Source: JARDZU01 sp963730285
GTDB taxonomy: Bacteria; Actinomycetota; Acidimicrobiia; Spongiisociales; ZC4RG35
Length of the DNA stretch: 64,000 nt
Assembly (NCBI GenBank): GCA_963730285.1
Contig: CAVSQY010000006.1
Location: 166,588-230,587 of the forward strand
Direction: 5' to 3'
The position numbers and the translations under genes were made by a program. Below are positions 50,508-58,624 of the stretch, one piece after another. The notes under the pieces were generated by a model. It worked only from the letters and a program-made list of their open reading frames with translations. It had not been told where the DNA came from and searched no databases. How positions within the stretch are numbered: the stretch's first letter is position 1; every line of letters starts with the position of its first letter.

Positions 50508-51533
50508 ATGAATGTGCCCGAAATGAATGACTTGAGCGACTTTTTCAACCGCATGCCGGTCGCCTTCTACCGAACCTACCCGGATGGGTCGTTGATCGCG
50601 TCGAACCCGGCCCTGGCAGAGATCCTCGGTTATGACACCGTGGAGTCGCTGAACAACACCATCGGCTCCGTCGAGTCGGTCTACATGGATCCTGGCCTGC
50701 GGCGACAATGGCTCGAGCGAATGGCTGCCCAGGGCGTTGTTCACGATTTCGACGTGGAGTTGACCCGACCCGACGGGTCCACCATCTGGGTGAGGGACTC
50801 GGCTCGCGCCATCAGAGGGGAAGACGGGGAGATCAAGTACTACGAGGGCAGCCTGATCGATGTGACCGACAAGTTCCAGGCCCAACGCGACAAGGACGAG
50901 TTCGTGGCAACCGTGTCTCATGAGTTGCGAAACCCCCTGGCGGCGATGCTCGGCCTGGGGCGGGAGCTGGCCGACAACTACGACTCATTCACCGATGAGG
51001 ATCGTCGGGAGATGGCTCAGGTCATCGCCCGCCAGGCCGATGATGCTTCCTGGCTGATTGAAGATCTCCTGGTCGCATATCGGAACGACCTGAGCCAGGT
51101 GTCGATATCGATGGAGGAATTCGACGCCACGAAAGAGGTGGAGCGGGTCCTGGAGGCGGTGAATGCCCCGATCGAGCTCCAGGTCGTGGAGACCTCCCCT
51201 ATGGCCCTCGCCGACCCCCGGCGGACCCGACAAGTGCTGAGGAACCTCGTCTCCAACGCTCTCCGCTACGGGATGGCGCCCTATCAGATCAGCATGATCA
51301 AAGTGGGAGACCGCGTCGAGATCAGAGTCCAGGATGCCGGAGATGCCATCCCCGACGCGGAGGTGGAGCGCATCTTTCGCTCTTTCGAGCGGGGTGGCCA
51401 GCCTCATCACCCGAAGTCGGTCGGCCTCGGGCTGAGCGTGGCACGGCAGTTGGCACGTCTCATGGATGGTGATCTCACCTACCGGCACCAGGACCGTTGG
51501 TCGTCCTTCGTGCTATCCCTTCCCTCTGCATGA
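50508..51533 (+). CDS. Soluble PAS-domain sensor histidine kinase
   Basis: In this 341-residue protein a PAS domain (FFNRMPVAFYRTYPDGSLIASNPALAEILGYD) is followed by a HisKA H-box with the phosphorylated His in VSHELRNPLAAMLGL, and a HATPase domain (DPRRTRQVLRNLVSNALRYG, VGLGLSVARQLARLMDG). No membrane segment is seen, so it senses a cytoplasmic signal. There is no response regulator next to it. Confidence 0.88.
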   Translation: MNVPEMNDLSDFFNRMPVAFYRTYPDGSLIASNPALAEILGYDTVESLNNTIGSVESVYMDPGLRRQWLERMAAQGVVHDFDVELTRPDGSTIWVRDSARAIRGEDGEIKYYEGSLIDVTDKFQAQRDKDEFVATVSHELRNPLAAMLGLGRELADNYDSFTDEDRREMAQVIARQADDASWLIEDLLVAYRNDLSQVSISMEEFDATKEVERVLEAVNAPIELQVVETSPMALADPRRTRQVLRNLVSNALRYGMAPYQISMIKVGDRVEIRVQDAGDAIPDAEVERIFRSFERGGQPHHPKSVGLGLSVARQLARLMDGDLTYRHQDRWSSFVLSLPSA

Positions 51534-51547
51534 GCCCGGCGCGCCTC

Positions 51548-51553
51548 TAGCAT
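51548..51553 (+). promoter_or_regulatory. -10 hexamer TAGCAT for galE
   Basis: TAGCAT ends nine bases before ATG 51563, giving a leaderless or nearly leaderless transcript. Confidence 0.4.
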
Positions 51554-51562
51554 TCCGCATTC

Positions 51563-52561
51563 ATGAGAATTCTGGTCACCGGCGGGGCAGGTTTCATCGG
51601 CAGTCACACTGTGGTTGCCCTCATCGAGGCTGGTCACGAGGCAGTCATCGTCGACAATCTCTCCAACGCCCGTCGCTCGGTCATCGACCGAATTGAGGAG
51701 ATTGGGGGGAAGAGGCCGGTTTTCGTCGAGGCAGATGTCCGGGACGCTGATGCCATCGGCAAGGTCCTCTCCGACGGCTTCGATGCATGCATCCATTTCG
51801 CCGCACTCAAAGCGGTAGGGGAGTCGGTGGCGAACCCAACTCTCTACTACGACAACAACGTTGGGGGAACGATCGCCTTGCTGGAGGGGCTGGCGGCCGC
51901 CGGAATCGACCGGTTCGTCTTCAGCTCGTCGGCCACCGTCTATGGCGACCCGGATGTGCTCCCCCTGACGGAGTCGATGCCGGTCGGGACCGCCACCAAT
52001 CCGTACGGCTGGACCAAGATCATGATGGAGCAAGTACTCCGTGACGTGCATGTGGCTCACCCGAATTGGTCGATAGCTCTTCTCCGCTACTTCAACCCAG
52101 TGGGGGCTCATCCCAGCGGGCTGCTCGGGGAAGACCCTTCCGGCGTCCCGAACAACCTGATGCCATACGTGGCCAAAGTCGCCGCCGGTGAGTTGGACAA
52201 GGTTGAGATCTTTGGGGACGACTACGACACGCCGGACGGCACGGGTGTACGCGATTTCGTGCACGTGGTCGATGTGGCGGAAGGTCACGTGCGGGCACTG
52301 GAGCGTCATGTCCACGAAACCGGCGTCTTCACCTACAACCTGGGGACGGGAAGGGGGCACAGTGTTCTCGATGTCGTTCGGGAGTATGAGAATCAGTCGG
52401 GCAGACCTGTTCCATATGAGATCGTGGGACGACGGGCTGGCGACGTGGCCGCCAACTGGGCCGACGTCTCGAAGGCAAAAGCAGAGTTGGGATGGTCGGC
52501 CGCACGTGATCTTGCCGACATGTGTGCCGACTCTTGGCGCTGGCAGCAACGCTCCCTCTGA
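51563..52561 (+). CDS. galE: UDP-glucose 4-epimerase
   Basis: The enzyme interconverts UDP-glucose and UDP-galactose for cell-envelope sugars. The 332-residue short-chain dehydrogenase has the NAD motif TGGAGFIGSH, the SSSATVYG segment with catalytic Ser/Thr, and the YxxxK pair in NPYGWTKIMMEQ. The late LRYFNPVGAHPSGLLGEDP and VRDFVHVVDVAEGH are specific for GalE. It precedes a phosphohexomutase that could supply its substrate. Confidence 0.92.
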   Translation: MRILVTGGAGFIGSHTVVALIEAGHEAVIVDNLSNARRSVIDRIEEIGGKRPVFVEADVRDADAIGKVLSDGFDACIHFAALKAVGESVANPTLYYDNNVGGTIALLEGLAAAGIDRFVFSSSATVYGDPDVLPLTESMPVGTATNPYGWTKIMMEQVLRDVHVAHPNWSIALLRYFNPVGAHPSGLLGEDPSGVPNNLMPYVAKVAAGELDKVEIFGDDYDTPDGTGVRDFVHVVDVAEGHVRALERHVHETGVFTYNLGTGRGHSVLDVVREYENQSGRPVPYEIVGRRAGDVAANWADVSKAKAELGWSAARDLADMCADSWRWQQRSL

Positions 52562-52567
52562 CATGCC

Positions 52568-52573
52568 TAGCCT
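52568..52573 (+). promoter_or_regulatory. -10 hexamer TAGCCT for the phosphohexomutase gene
   Basis: TAGCCT ends nine bases before GTG 52583. Confidence 0.4.
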
Positions 52574-52582
52574 CGCCTTTGC

Positions 52583-54289
52583 GTGACCGACCTCATCCAA
52601 GCCGCCCGAGACTGGATTGCCGGTGACCCGGATCCGGTGACCAGAGCAGAGCTCCAGCGCGAGGTCGACGCTGGCGACCTCGAAGGGCTCGCCAAATCGA
52701 TGAGCACTCCGCTCGGCTTTGGAACCGCTGGTCTACGCGGCGAGGTGGGCCCCGGCCCGGCCCGGATGAACCGCGCGACGGTGATACGGGCCACGGCGGG
52801 CATTGTCGCCTATCTCGAAGCTGAAGTTCCCGACCAGGGCGCCGGTCCGGTGGTGATTGGCTTCGACGCCCGCCCTGACAGCCGGCGCTTTGCCGAGGAC
52901 ACTGCCGGTGTCCTGGCCGCAGCCGGCATCCGGGTCTCCTTCTTCCCTGAGGTGATACCGACGCCGCTAGTGGCCTTTGCCGCCAAGATCCTCGGTTCTC
53001 CGGCCGCAATCGTGGTGACCGCAAGTCATAATCCCCGCGCCGACAACGGGTACAAGGTCTATGGGTCGAATGCAGCACAGATCATCCCGCCGGTAGACAC
53101 CACGATCGCAACCGCCATCGATCGTGTGGGCACAGCCGCCGGCGTGCCGCGGGTGGAGGGCGTGTTCGGGGGCTCATCCCAACTGGTGAAGCCCATCGAG
53201 GCCGACACACTCGAACGGTATCGGGCCGAGGTCGATCGGGAACGGCCCAACCCCCAGACTTCAGACCTCAGGATCGTCTACACCCCGATCCACGGGGTGG
53301 GTGGCCATGTGCTCGACCAGATGTGTGCATACGCCCATCACACCGGTCTCATCCCGGTGCCAGAGCAATCAGAGCCTGATGGTTCATTTCCCACGGTGGA
53401 CTTCCCAAACCCCGAGGAGCCCGGGACTCTGGATTTGGCGCTGGCTTTGGCTGAAGAACGCGAAGCCGAGCTCCTGCTTGCCAACGATCCCGACGCCGAC
53501 CGTCTTGCGGTGGCAGTCCCGTCAATCAGCGGATGGCGCCTCCTGAGTGGCAACGAGCTCGGCGTGCTCTTGGGGGACTACGTCTTGCGGTACTGGTCGC
53601 ACGAGGAGACGCCGATCGTGGTCAACTCCGTCGTCTCGAGCCCAATGCTTGCCCGGATCTCCATTGGGTACGGCGCCCACCACGAAGTCAGCCTGACCGG
53701 TTTCAAGTGGATCATAAACGCCGCCTTAGCCCTCGAAGACCGCGGTGTGGGGCGTTTTGCGTTCGGTTATGAAGAGGCCCTGGGGTATTCGATCGGGAGA
53801 ACCGTGAGAGACAAAGACGGGATCTCGGCTGCCTTGGTGATGGCCGACTTGGCAGCCGAGCTCCAAGACGAGCCGGGTGGGGTCCTAGGACGCCTTCACG
53901 AGCTTTGGTCGAGGGTCGGCCTGTGGGTGAGCGCCCAGCATTCGATCCACCGCCCGGGTGATAGGGGGAAGGGCGAGCTCGCCGAGGCGGTCGCCCGTCT
54001 GGCCTCGTCACCACCGGCAACGGTCAATGGGATGAGAGTGGTGAGAGTCACTGACTTCCGGGTCGGCGGGGATGAGCGGCCTTTTTGGCTGGGGGAGCAG
54101 GATTTGGTCGAGCTCGACCTGGGCCCGCCCGGCAGGATCCTGGTTCGGCCCAGTGGGACCGAGCCAAAGCTCAAGATCTATGTTGACCTGTGTGGCGACG
54201 TCGGGACGGATCCAGACGGGAGCCACGACGAGTTGGCGGCCGAGGCAGGAAGGCTGGCGGTGACGGTGGGGGAGGGGTTGGGGCTCTGA
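52583..54289 (+). CDS. Phosphoglucomutase/phosphomannomutase (large form)
   Basis: This enzyme of the alpha-D-phosphohexomutase family has 568 residues: GFGTAGLRGEVGPGPARMN, the phosphoserine loop TASHNPRADNGYKVY, the metal loop NDPDADRLAV, the sugar-binding FGYEEALGYSIG, and the phosphate-binding RPSGTEPKLKIY. The length and GTAGLRG motif place it with PgmB/ManB long forms (Rv3257c/Rv3068c are shorter), like the phosphoglucomutase/phosphopentomutase of Gram-positives. It converts hexose 1- and 6-phosphates. GTG is the start. Confidence 0.9.
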   Translation: MTDLIQAARDWIAGDPDPVTRAELQREVDAGDLEGLAKSMSTPLGFGTAGLRGEVGPGPARMNRATVIRATAGIVAYLEAEVPDQGAGPVVIGFDARPDSRRFAEDTAGVLAAAGIRVSFFPEVIPTPLVAFAAKILGSPAAIVVTASHNPRADNGYKVYGSNAAQIIPPVDTTIATAIDRVGTAAGVPRVEGVFGGSSQLVKPIEADTLERYRAEVDRERPNPQTSDLRIVYTPIHGVGGHVLDQMCAYAHHTGLIPVPEQSEPDGSFPTVDFPNPEEPGTLDLALALAEEREAELLLANDPDADRLAVAVPSISGWRLLSGNELGVLLGDYVLRYWSHEETPIVVNSVVSSPMLARISIGYGAHHEVSLTGFKWIINAALALEDRGVGRFAFGYEEALGYSIGRTVRDKDGISAALVMADLAAELQDEPGGVLGRLHELWSRVGLWVSAQHSIHRPGDRGKGELAEAVARLASSPPATVNGMRVVRVTDFRVGGDERPFWLGEQDLVELDLGPPGRILVRPSGTEPKLKIYVDLCGDVGTDPDGSHDELAAEAGRLAVTVGEGLGL

Positions 54290-54294
54290 GGGCT

Positions 54295-54489
54295 CTAGTT
54301 GCGCAAGTGCTGGCGGTACAAGAAGAGCCAGCCCAGACCGTGGATGACCACGCCACCCAGCAGGACAACCGCGGCCGCCGGATAACCGGCGATCAGCGCA
54401 GCTATCGCAGCAATCACTGCAAATGAGACCAATGCGACTCTGACACCGTTCAGTGGTCCGAACATGCGCAAAGCGTAACCGGTGGACAT
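54295..54489 (-). CDS. Small two-helix membrane protein (64 residues)
   Basis: The protein has two hydrophobic segments, VRVALVSFAVIAAIAALIAG and AAAVVLLGGVVIHGLGWLFL, and a basic C-terminus. No family is recognised. It is convergent with the phosphohexomutase gene, six bases away, and divergent from the amidase gene. The start could be ATG 54489 or the internal MFGPLNGVR. Confidence 0.6.
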   Translation of the reverse strand: MSTGYALRMFGPLNGVRVALVSFAVIAAIAALIAGYPAAAVVLLGGVVIHGLGWLFLYRQHLRN

Positions 54490-54517
54490 TGGCTATCGAT
54501 TGGGTGTCCCGTCGTCA

Positions 54518-54523
54518 TATGCT
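54518..54523 (+). promoter_or_regulatory. -10 hexamer TATGCT of a probable leaderless amidase transcript
   Basis: TATGCT ends eight bases before ATG 54532. Confidence 0.5.
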
Positions 54524-54531
54524 CAACCGGG

Positions 54532-55539
54532 ATGCGGCGATCCATGTTGGCGATCTTGGTTGCCCTGACTATCGGTGCCTGCAGTTTCGAAGCTCTCGAG
54601 TCGGGTGAGGGTGCTCCCGAGGTGCGGTCGGACGCGACAACGACCTCGGTGGTCATGACTTCGACAACCGTCGGACCCACGACCGTGCCACAGCAAGACC
54701 ACACCACGACCACGACCCTCGATCTCCTCTCTGCCGACGCCATCGTCACTCCCACCGGTGTCGTCGTGGCTGTGTTGGACCACACGGCGCAAGGTTTGTT
54801 GGTGCGCTCTCCGTGTGGTTTGGAGAAGACGGTCTCGACCGGGACTCCGATCGGTGATGTGCAGGTCGTCCTCGACCCGGGTCATGGGGGAGAGACTGAC
54901 ACAGGGGCAGTCGGCGCCAATGGCCTTGCCGAGCGCGACTTGAATCTGGCGGTTGCGAGGGCAGTGCAAGATAGGTTGGCCGATCGGGGGATCGCGGCGA
55001 TTCTCACCCGCACCGGCAACTATGCCTCGACTCTGGAAGTGCGTTCGGCGCTGGCGGACCAGGTGGACGCTGATGTCTTGGTTTCGATCCATCACAATGC
55101 CCCAACGCCAGACCCATCGCCGACGCCGGGAACCGAGGTCTTCATCCAGACCGGGTCTGCCGCCTCGAAACGGCTCGGTGGGTTGCTCTGGGAGAGCGTC
55201 GAGGGCGCCCTGGAGCAGTTCGATGTTCAGTGGGTGGCCGCACCCGACGCCGGTGTGCTCATCGTCCACAGCACCAGGGGCTCGGATGCCTACGGGATGA
55301 TTCGCAACCCGGACACCGTAAGCGTGCTGGTGGAGCTGGGTTACATCTCCCATCCACCCGAGGCGGACCTCTTTGCCACCTCTGAATACGGCGATGTCGC
55401 TTCAAGGGCCGTGGCCGATGCCATCGAGACCTATTTGACCACAGGGGAGAAGGGGAGCGGGTACATGGCGGAACCGCGTGTCTTCACACCCAATCGGGGC
55501 ATCTCAAAGAGTGCGTGCATCGACCCCGAGCTTGAGTGA
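54532..55539 (+). CDS. N-acetylmuramoyl-L-alanine amidase lipoprotein (Amidase_3)
   Basis: This cell-wall hydrolase cuts the bond between muramic acid and the stem peptide. The 335-residue protein has a lipoprotein signal (MLAILVALTIGACS, Cys at the lipobox), a Thr/Ser-rich linker, and an Amidase_3 domain with Zn ligands His in DPGHGG, Glu in LAERDLN and His in SIHHNAP, and catalytic Glu in LVELGYISHP. It is of usual length for a lipoprotein amidase with a linker. The left copy of the island repeat begins 130 bases after its stop. Confidence 0.88.
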   Translation: MRRSMLAILVALTIGACSFEALESGEGAPEVRSDATTTSVVMTSTTVGPTTVPQQDHTTTTTLDLLSADAIVTPTGVVVAVLDHTAQGLLVRSPCGLEKTVSTGTPIGDVQVVLDPGHGGETDTGAVGANGLAERDLNLAVARAVQDRLADRGIAAILTRTGNYASTLEVRSALADQVDADVLVSIHHNAPTPDPSPTPGTEVFIQTGSAASKRLGGLLWESVEGALEQFDVQWVAAPDAGVLIVHSTRGSDAYGMIRNPDTVSVLVELGYISHPPEADLFATSEYGDVASRAVADAIETYLTTGEKGSGYMAEPRVFTPNRGISKSACIDPELE

Positions 55540-55667
55540 CCCGAGCTCGACAACATCCAGTCGAGCAATTGGAGAGCTTTGGGGCCTCCGGCGACGTCGA
55601 CGTTGCCGTCTGCCTTGTGACCGTCAACTTGCTTTGCCATGGCCAGTTCACCCATCAACTTGACATA

Positions 55668-55722
55668 ACGTGGATTATGGGCGCACGGGGATTTGGTTTT
55701 CTCACTTGGGAACAATCTCCCC
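55668..55722. repeat. Left copy of the trxA-upstream repeat
   Basis: Two blocks, a 22-base block at 55668-55689 and CTTGGGAACAATCTCCCC at 55705-55722, recur at 58625-58646 and 58651-58668. The gap between blocks is 15 bases here and 4 bases in the right copy. The repeat pair brackets the second island. Confidence 0.85.
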
Positions 55723-55943
55723 CGACTCTCTCAGTCAGTTGTCAATTGCCATAGCTGCTACTGAGATTTCTGGTGGTGGTCAAGTCTGACCAAATGCGCG
55801 CCAAAACCGAGTCTCACTGCAAGGTTGAGGGCCGTATTGATGAGTTTTCCACAGACGTGAACTACACGAGACCCCATCTCGCATAGTCGAATACCTACCA
55901 TCCGCCGCGAAGGCACATGCTTCGCTCCACGCGAAGGCGCGTT

Positions 55944-55949
55944 TACAGT
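55944..55949 (+). promoter_or_regulatory. -10 hexamer TACAGT of a leaderless island gene
   Basis: TACAGT ends eight bases before ATG 55958. Confidence 0.45.
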
Positions 55950-55957
55950 GTGAGATC

Positions 55958-56203
55958 ATGAAATCTGCAGAATCGCCGGGAGGCTCGGTCGTGATTCGTG
56001 TGCAGCCGATAGTGGTCGTTGCATCCGTACCCGCTGTGACTGTCATCTCGCCTGAACTGCAGCTCAACGAAGGCGAGGTCATCAGCGAGACTGTGGCCAC
56101 TTATGTGTACGAGACGCATGGGTCAGACGGGATCTCCACTTTGTCGACAGTCGTACTTCGAGACGGTCAAGTTGACGACTTCGACTTTGAGCGAATCGGG
56201 TAG
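55958..56203 (+). CDS. Small protein of unknown function in the second island (81 residues)
   Basis: I do not recognise this protein. It has a beta-strand-rich centre (VVIRVQPIVVVASVPAVTVI) and an acidic C-terminus ending DDFDFERIG. The -10 hexamer eight bases before its ATG supports it as a leaderless gene. Its 3' end runs into the convergent remnant at 56082-56522. Confidence 0.5.
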   Translation: MKSAESPGGSVVIRVQPIVVVASVPAVTVISPELQLNEGEVISETVATYVYETHGSDGISTLSTVVLRDGQVDDFDFERIG

Positions 56204-56522
56204 ATTTTTCTCTGTCCCACACCGGATCGATCGGGGCCAAGACTCGACGAACCTCAGACGAAGCTGTTCCTTTACGCGAGGAGGTCTCGCCCACCACCAC
56301 GCCGTAGTCACGCGGGTATTGCTTGACAGCACCGGCGATCTTGTACGTATCTGTACCTATGGCATTTCCAAAGCCCAGGAGCAAATGGATTAGCAGTGCT
56401 TCTTCACAAGCCTCAGTCTCGGCAGACACTTCCCGAACAATGTCGCCAGCCAGGCCCACGAATGCGTCGTCGTGCATCTTCGGGTAACCAACTGGCCGCC
56501 CAAGCTCTTCGTGTATGGCCAT
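56082..56522 (-). pseudogene. Truncated remnant resembling DUF3987-type plasmid/phage replication proteins
   Basis: Residues 20-102 read GLAGDIVREVSAETEACEE, LLIHLLLGFGNAIG and VVVGETSSRKGTASSEVRR. This is the N-terminal pattern of DUF3987/primase-helicase-like proteins of actinobacterial mobile elements. After about residue 102 (near 56216) the sequence no longer resembles the family, and only 146 residues are left of a protein normally several times longer. It is therefore a broken gene. Family assignment is from memory of motifs and needs a profile search. Confidence 0.55.
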
Positions 56523-56838
56523 CTATATATGCTCGCTGTCTATTTGTTCCTAAATATCATGGGGCTCTATTTGTGTGGATATATGGAGGCTGGTGGAATT
56601 TAGGAAGAAAGACAACCAAGTAGCAAGCAGTAAATGCAACTGCATATTCAGAACGTAGACGCTAAGGATCTCTTTCCCCACTTTTCTGTAAAGCAGCCAA
56701 CACCGTGATGCGATGTGTTGCCTTACTAAGCTCTTAGGAAACGCGTTCTTAGCCTTGACTTCGTGTGCAGGAGAGCGCGAAAGATTCAGCTAACCCATGT
56801 GTGGAGCTGTCACCTCTCCCATCCGCCTCCCTTCTGCG
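56523..56838. other. 316-base AT-rich stretch without a gene
   Basis: This stretch contains the most AT-rich sequence of the window (runs such as CTATATATGCTCG and ATATATGGAGG). It could hold the promoter of the - strand remnant and of the lipoprotein gene. No coding frame of note. Confidence 0.6.
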
Positions 56839-56844
56839 TACCCT
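56839..56844 (+). promoter_or_regulatory. -10 hexamer TACCCT of a leaderless lipoprotein gene
   Basis: TACCCT ends seven bases before GTG 56852, which decides the start of the lipoprotein gene. Confidence 0.45.
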
Positions 56845-56851
56845 GCGTACT

Positions 56852-57292
56852 GTGCATGTCACGCGCCAGGCAATATTGGTCATGATTCTGGGCGCTCTAC
56901 TCGTATCCGCTTGCTCGTCGGACTCCATCTATCTGCCGGCGCTTCGCGACGACCCGATGGCTCAGTACTCGCATCCTGGACTTGTTGTTGTCTCGAAGAC
57001 GGAGATACCGAAAGGCGAGGACTTCACAGGGGGACCGGTGAGGCCAAGTGTGACGACGCGGTTCACCATCCGGGGGAATCAGGAAGCGATTGCCAGCGAT
57101 GCTGTGTCCGCGGCCAAAGCTGACGGTTGGATCTTCCACGACGACGCACCAGTGGCGACCGGGTCGGGCGGATTGAATTGGTCAGCTGAGAAGGAGATGT
57201 CTGAGGGGCTCGCCGGGCTCGACATCACGCTCCGGGGACCAAGCGACGACGTCGATTTCTCTATCCGACTGTCCTTTCGAGAGGAGTACTGA
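56852..57292 (+). CDS. Predicted lipoprotein of unknown function in the second island
   Basis: The 146-residue protein starts HVTRQAILVMILGALLVSAC, a lipoprotein signal with the Cys at residue 21, and continues with a folded domain without recognised relatives (KTEIPKGEDFTGGPV, AKADGWIFHDDA, SAEKEMSEGLAGLDITL). The frame is open upstream to 56765, but the leaderless GTG gives a proper signal peptide. The stop shares a base with the ATG of the exported HNH-like gene, so the two are coupled. Confidence 0.65.
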   Translation: MHVTRQAILVMILGALLVSACSSDSIYLPALRDDPMAQYSHPGLVVVSKTEIPKGEDFTGGPVRPSVTTRFTIRGNQEAIASDAVSAAKADGWIFHDDAPVATGSGGLNWSAEKEMSEGLAGLDITLRGPSDDVDFSIRLSFREEY

Positions 57293-57486
57293 TGTCCTTC
57301 TTCGCAGCTGGCCGGCGACGATCTGGGATTGTGGCCGCACTAGTCGGAGTGCTTGCGTGCGTCCTTCTCGCTTCTGACACTGCTCAGGCGGACCACATCA
57401 CCCCATGGCACGAAGGCGGAAAGACAGAACCCGACAATTGTCAGATGTTGTGTCTGGAGCACAACCGCCGCAAGGGAGGCAAGTAG
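57292..57486 (+). CDS. Exported miniature HNH-core protein
   Basis: Residues 1-33 look like a Sec signal peptide (hydrophobic GIVAALVGVLACVLLAS, cleavage after AQA). The remainder (34-64) is only the second half of an HNH fold: DHITPWHEGGKTEPDNCQML with His35 and Asn49, then His57-Asn58 and a basic end (RRKGGK). The first CxxC half of normal HNH proteins is missing. It may be a secreted minimal nuclease or a fragment fused to a signal peptide by recombination. Coupling (TGATG) to the lipoprotein suggests a pair. Confidence 0.6.
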   Translation: MSFFAAGRRRSGIVAALVGVLACVLLASDTAQADHITPWHEGGKTEPDNCQMLCLEHNRRKGGK

Positions 57487-57576
57487 CCGCAACTCGGGGA
57501 TGGTGAAGCTTCGGTTTCCCCAGAGGCAAGAACAAAGGCTCCTGCCAAACGACAGAGTCGGTTGTTGAAGTCGTAT

Positions 57577-57789
57577 TCAGCTACACCAGTCGTCGCCGAA
57601 GATTTCCGACCAGCAGTACACGACCCAGAAGAACGCCCAGATGGCGACGGAGAGGCCTCCAGCCACCCATATCTCTCGCCATGGCGTGTCTTTGTCCTTC
57701 TTGAATAGCTTCTTCAAGAGTTCCAAAGGGAACGCCAGAGACAAGCAGAACAGCGCAAACATCAGGATCAGAGCTGTGATCTCGATCAC
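57577..57789 (-). CDS. Small two-helix membrane protein of the second island (70 residues)
   Basis: Two membrane segments (ALILMFALFCLSLAF and LSVAIWAFFWVVYCW) flank a basic cytoplasmic loop (KKLFKKDKDTPWR). It starts at GTG 57789 with AAGGAG upstream. The shape resembles small holin-like or antiterminal proteins, but no family is recognised. It lies on the same strand as, and downstream of, the 242-residue gene. Confidence 0.6.
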   Translation of the reverse strand: MIEITALILMFALFCLSLAFPLELLKKLFKKDKDTPWREIWVAGGLSVAIWAFFWVVYCWSEIFGDDWCS

Positions 57790-57812
57790 TGAGACTCCTT
57801 ATAGCAAGCAAG

Positions 57813-57841
57813 AAGGGCCGACACCCAGGACACCGACCCTT
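57813..57841 (-). terminator. Hairpin terminator after the 242-residue gene
   Basis: On the - strand AAGGGTCG (57841-57834) pairs with CGGCCCTT (57820-57813), including one G-U pair, around a 13-base loop. It separates the two - strand genes. Confidence 0.45.
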
Positions 57842-57858
57842 ACTTTGCCTGCCTGCAG

Positions 57859-58587
57859 CTAATTCTTGACCGGGAGTTCCTTCTTAACCTTCGTTATCTG
57901 CGCCTTGGTGGGCTGCTGACCTGGTCTCAGCTTCAAGGCATGGAGTTGCTCGATGCTGTCCAGACCGAGCTTCTCCGCTCTGGCCTGCTGCAACCGTCGC
58001 CCGACTTCCTTCCGCTGCTCCGGAGTCATGTGTCGGCTACGCGCCTTCCTCCCATCCTCCTTCTGACCATCCTCCAACTGGTCGATCCTCTGCTCGAGGC
58101 CTACCAGCTGTTCGTTCAGATTGCCCATCGCCTCGTCAAGACGGTCCGACAGATCCTGCAGCCACTCGGCCACTGACGCCACGGTGTGTTTGCTCATCAT
58201 CGCTCCTTTCGTTTGTCTGACAATGGCGGGAGCGACGCTATGGATAGCCTCCGGGTGGTCAAGCGAACCGTCCGCATTTTGACCCGTTATCAGCGGGCCT
58301 GAGAAGAAGATTTCGTACGACTCCAATACTGCCGCCAATTGCTGCTGTCCTTCATCCAGCCGGAACTTTGCTTCGGGAAACTGCAGCCATTTCGCGTAGC
58401 TGAACGCCGCCTCCACTGCCAGATGCACTATCTCCATGACCTCGTAATGCGACCTGTCCCAGTCGTGACCGCGGTAAGTGGTGCTGTTCCCCTGTCGCAG
58501 ATCCTGGATCACAGTGTTGGCCACGTTCTGGACTGCGAATCGGGTGTCCACGATTGCTCGGATCAGGTCGTTCAGTTCATTTCTCAC
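57859..58587 (-). CDS. Unknown helical protein of the second island (242 residues)
   Basis: The protein is mostly helical, with a coiled coil (LNEQLVGLEQRIDQLEDGQ) and a basic C-terminal tail (ITKVKKELPVKN). The start is GTG 58587, preceded by AGGAG at the right distance; the frame open to 58749 crosses the trxA promoter repeat and is not coding. A second Shine-Dalgarno (AAAGGAG) sits just before an internal ATG pair (MMSKHTVASVAEWL, about 58198), so a shorter product from the C-terminal half may also be made. I recognise no family. Confidence 0.6.
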   Translation of the reverse strand: MRNELNDLIRAIVDTRFAVQNVANTVIQDLRQGNSTTYRGHDWDRSHYEVMEIVHLAVEAAFSYAKWLQFPEAKFRLDEGQQQLAAVLESYEIFFSGPLITGQNADGSLDHPEAIHSVAPAIVRQTKGAMMSKHTVASVAEWLQDLSDRLDEAMGNLNEQLVGLEQRIDQLEDGQKEDGRKARSRHMTPEQRKEVGRRLQQARAEKLGLDSIEQLHALKLRPGQQPTKAQITKVKKELPVKN

Positions 58588-58624
58588 GGCGTCTCCTAAG
58601 AGACCGAGAGAATTAGTGGAGATC

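Larger units (their letters stand above)
55540..55957. other. 418-base stretch without a confident gene (left edge of the second island)
   Basis: It holds the left copy of the trxA-upstream repeat (55668-55722) and, near its end, a -10 hexamer for the next small gene. Frames on both strands exist, but none shows a ribosome site or recognisable protein. Confidence 0.6.

Noticed and set aside
55536..55754. 72-residue frame after the amidase gene
   Set aside because: It reads through the left repeat of the island, lacks a ribosome site and shows no protein features.
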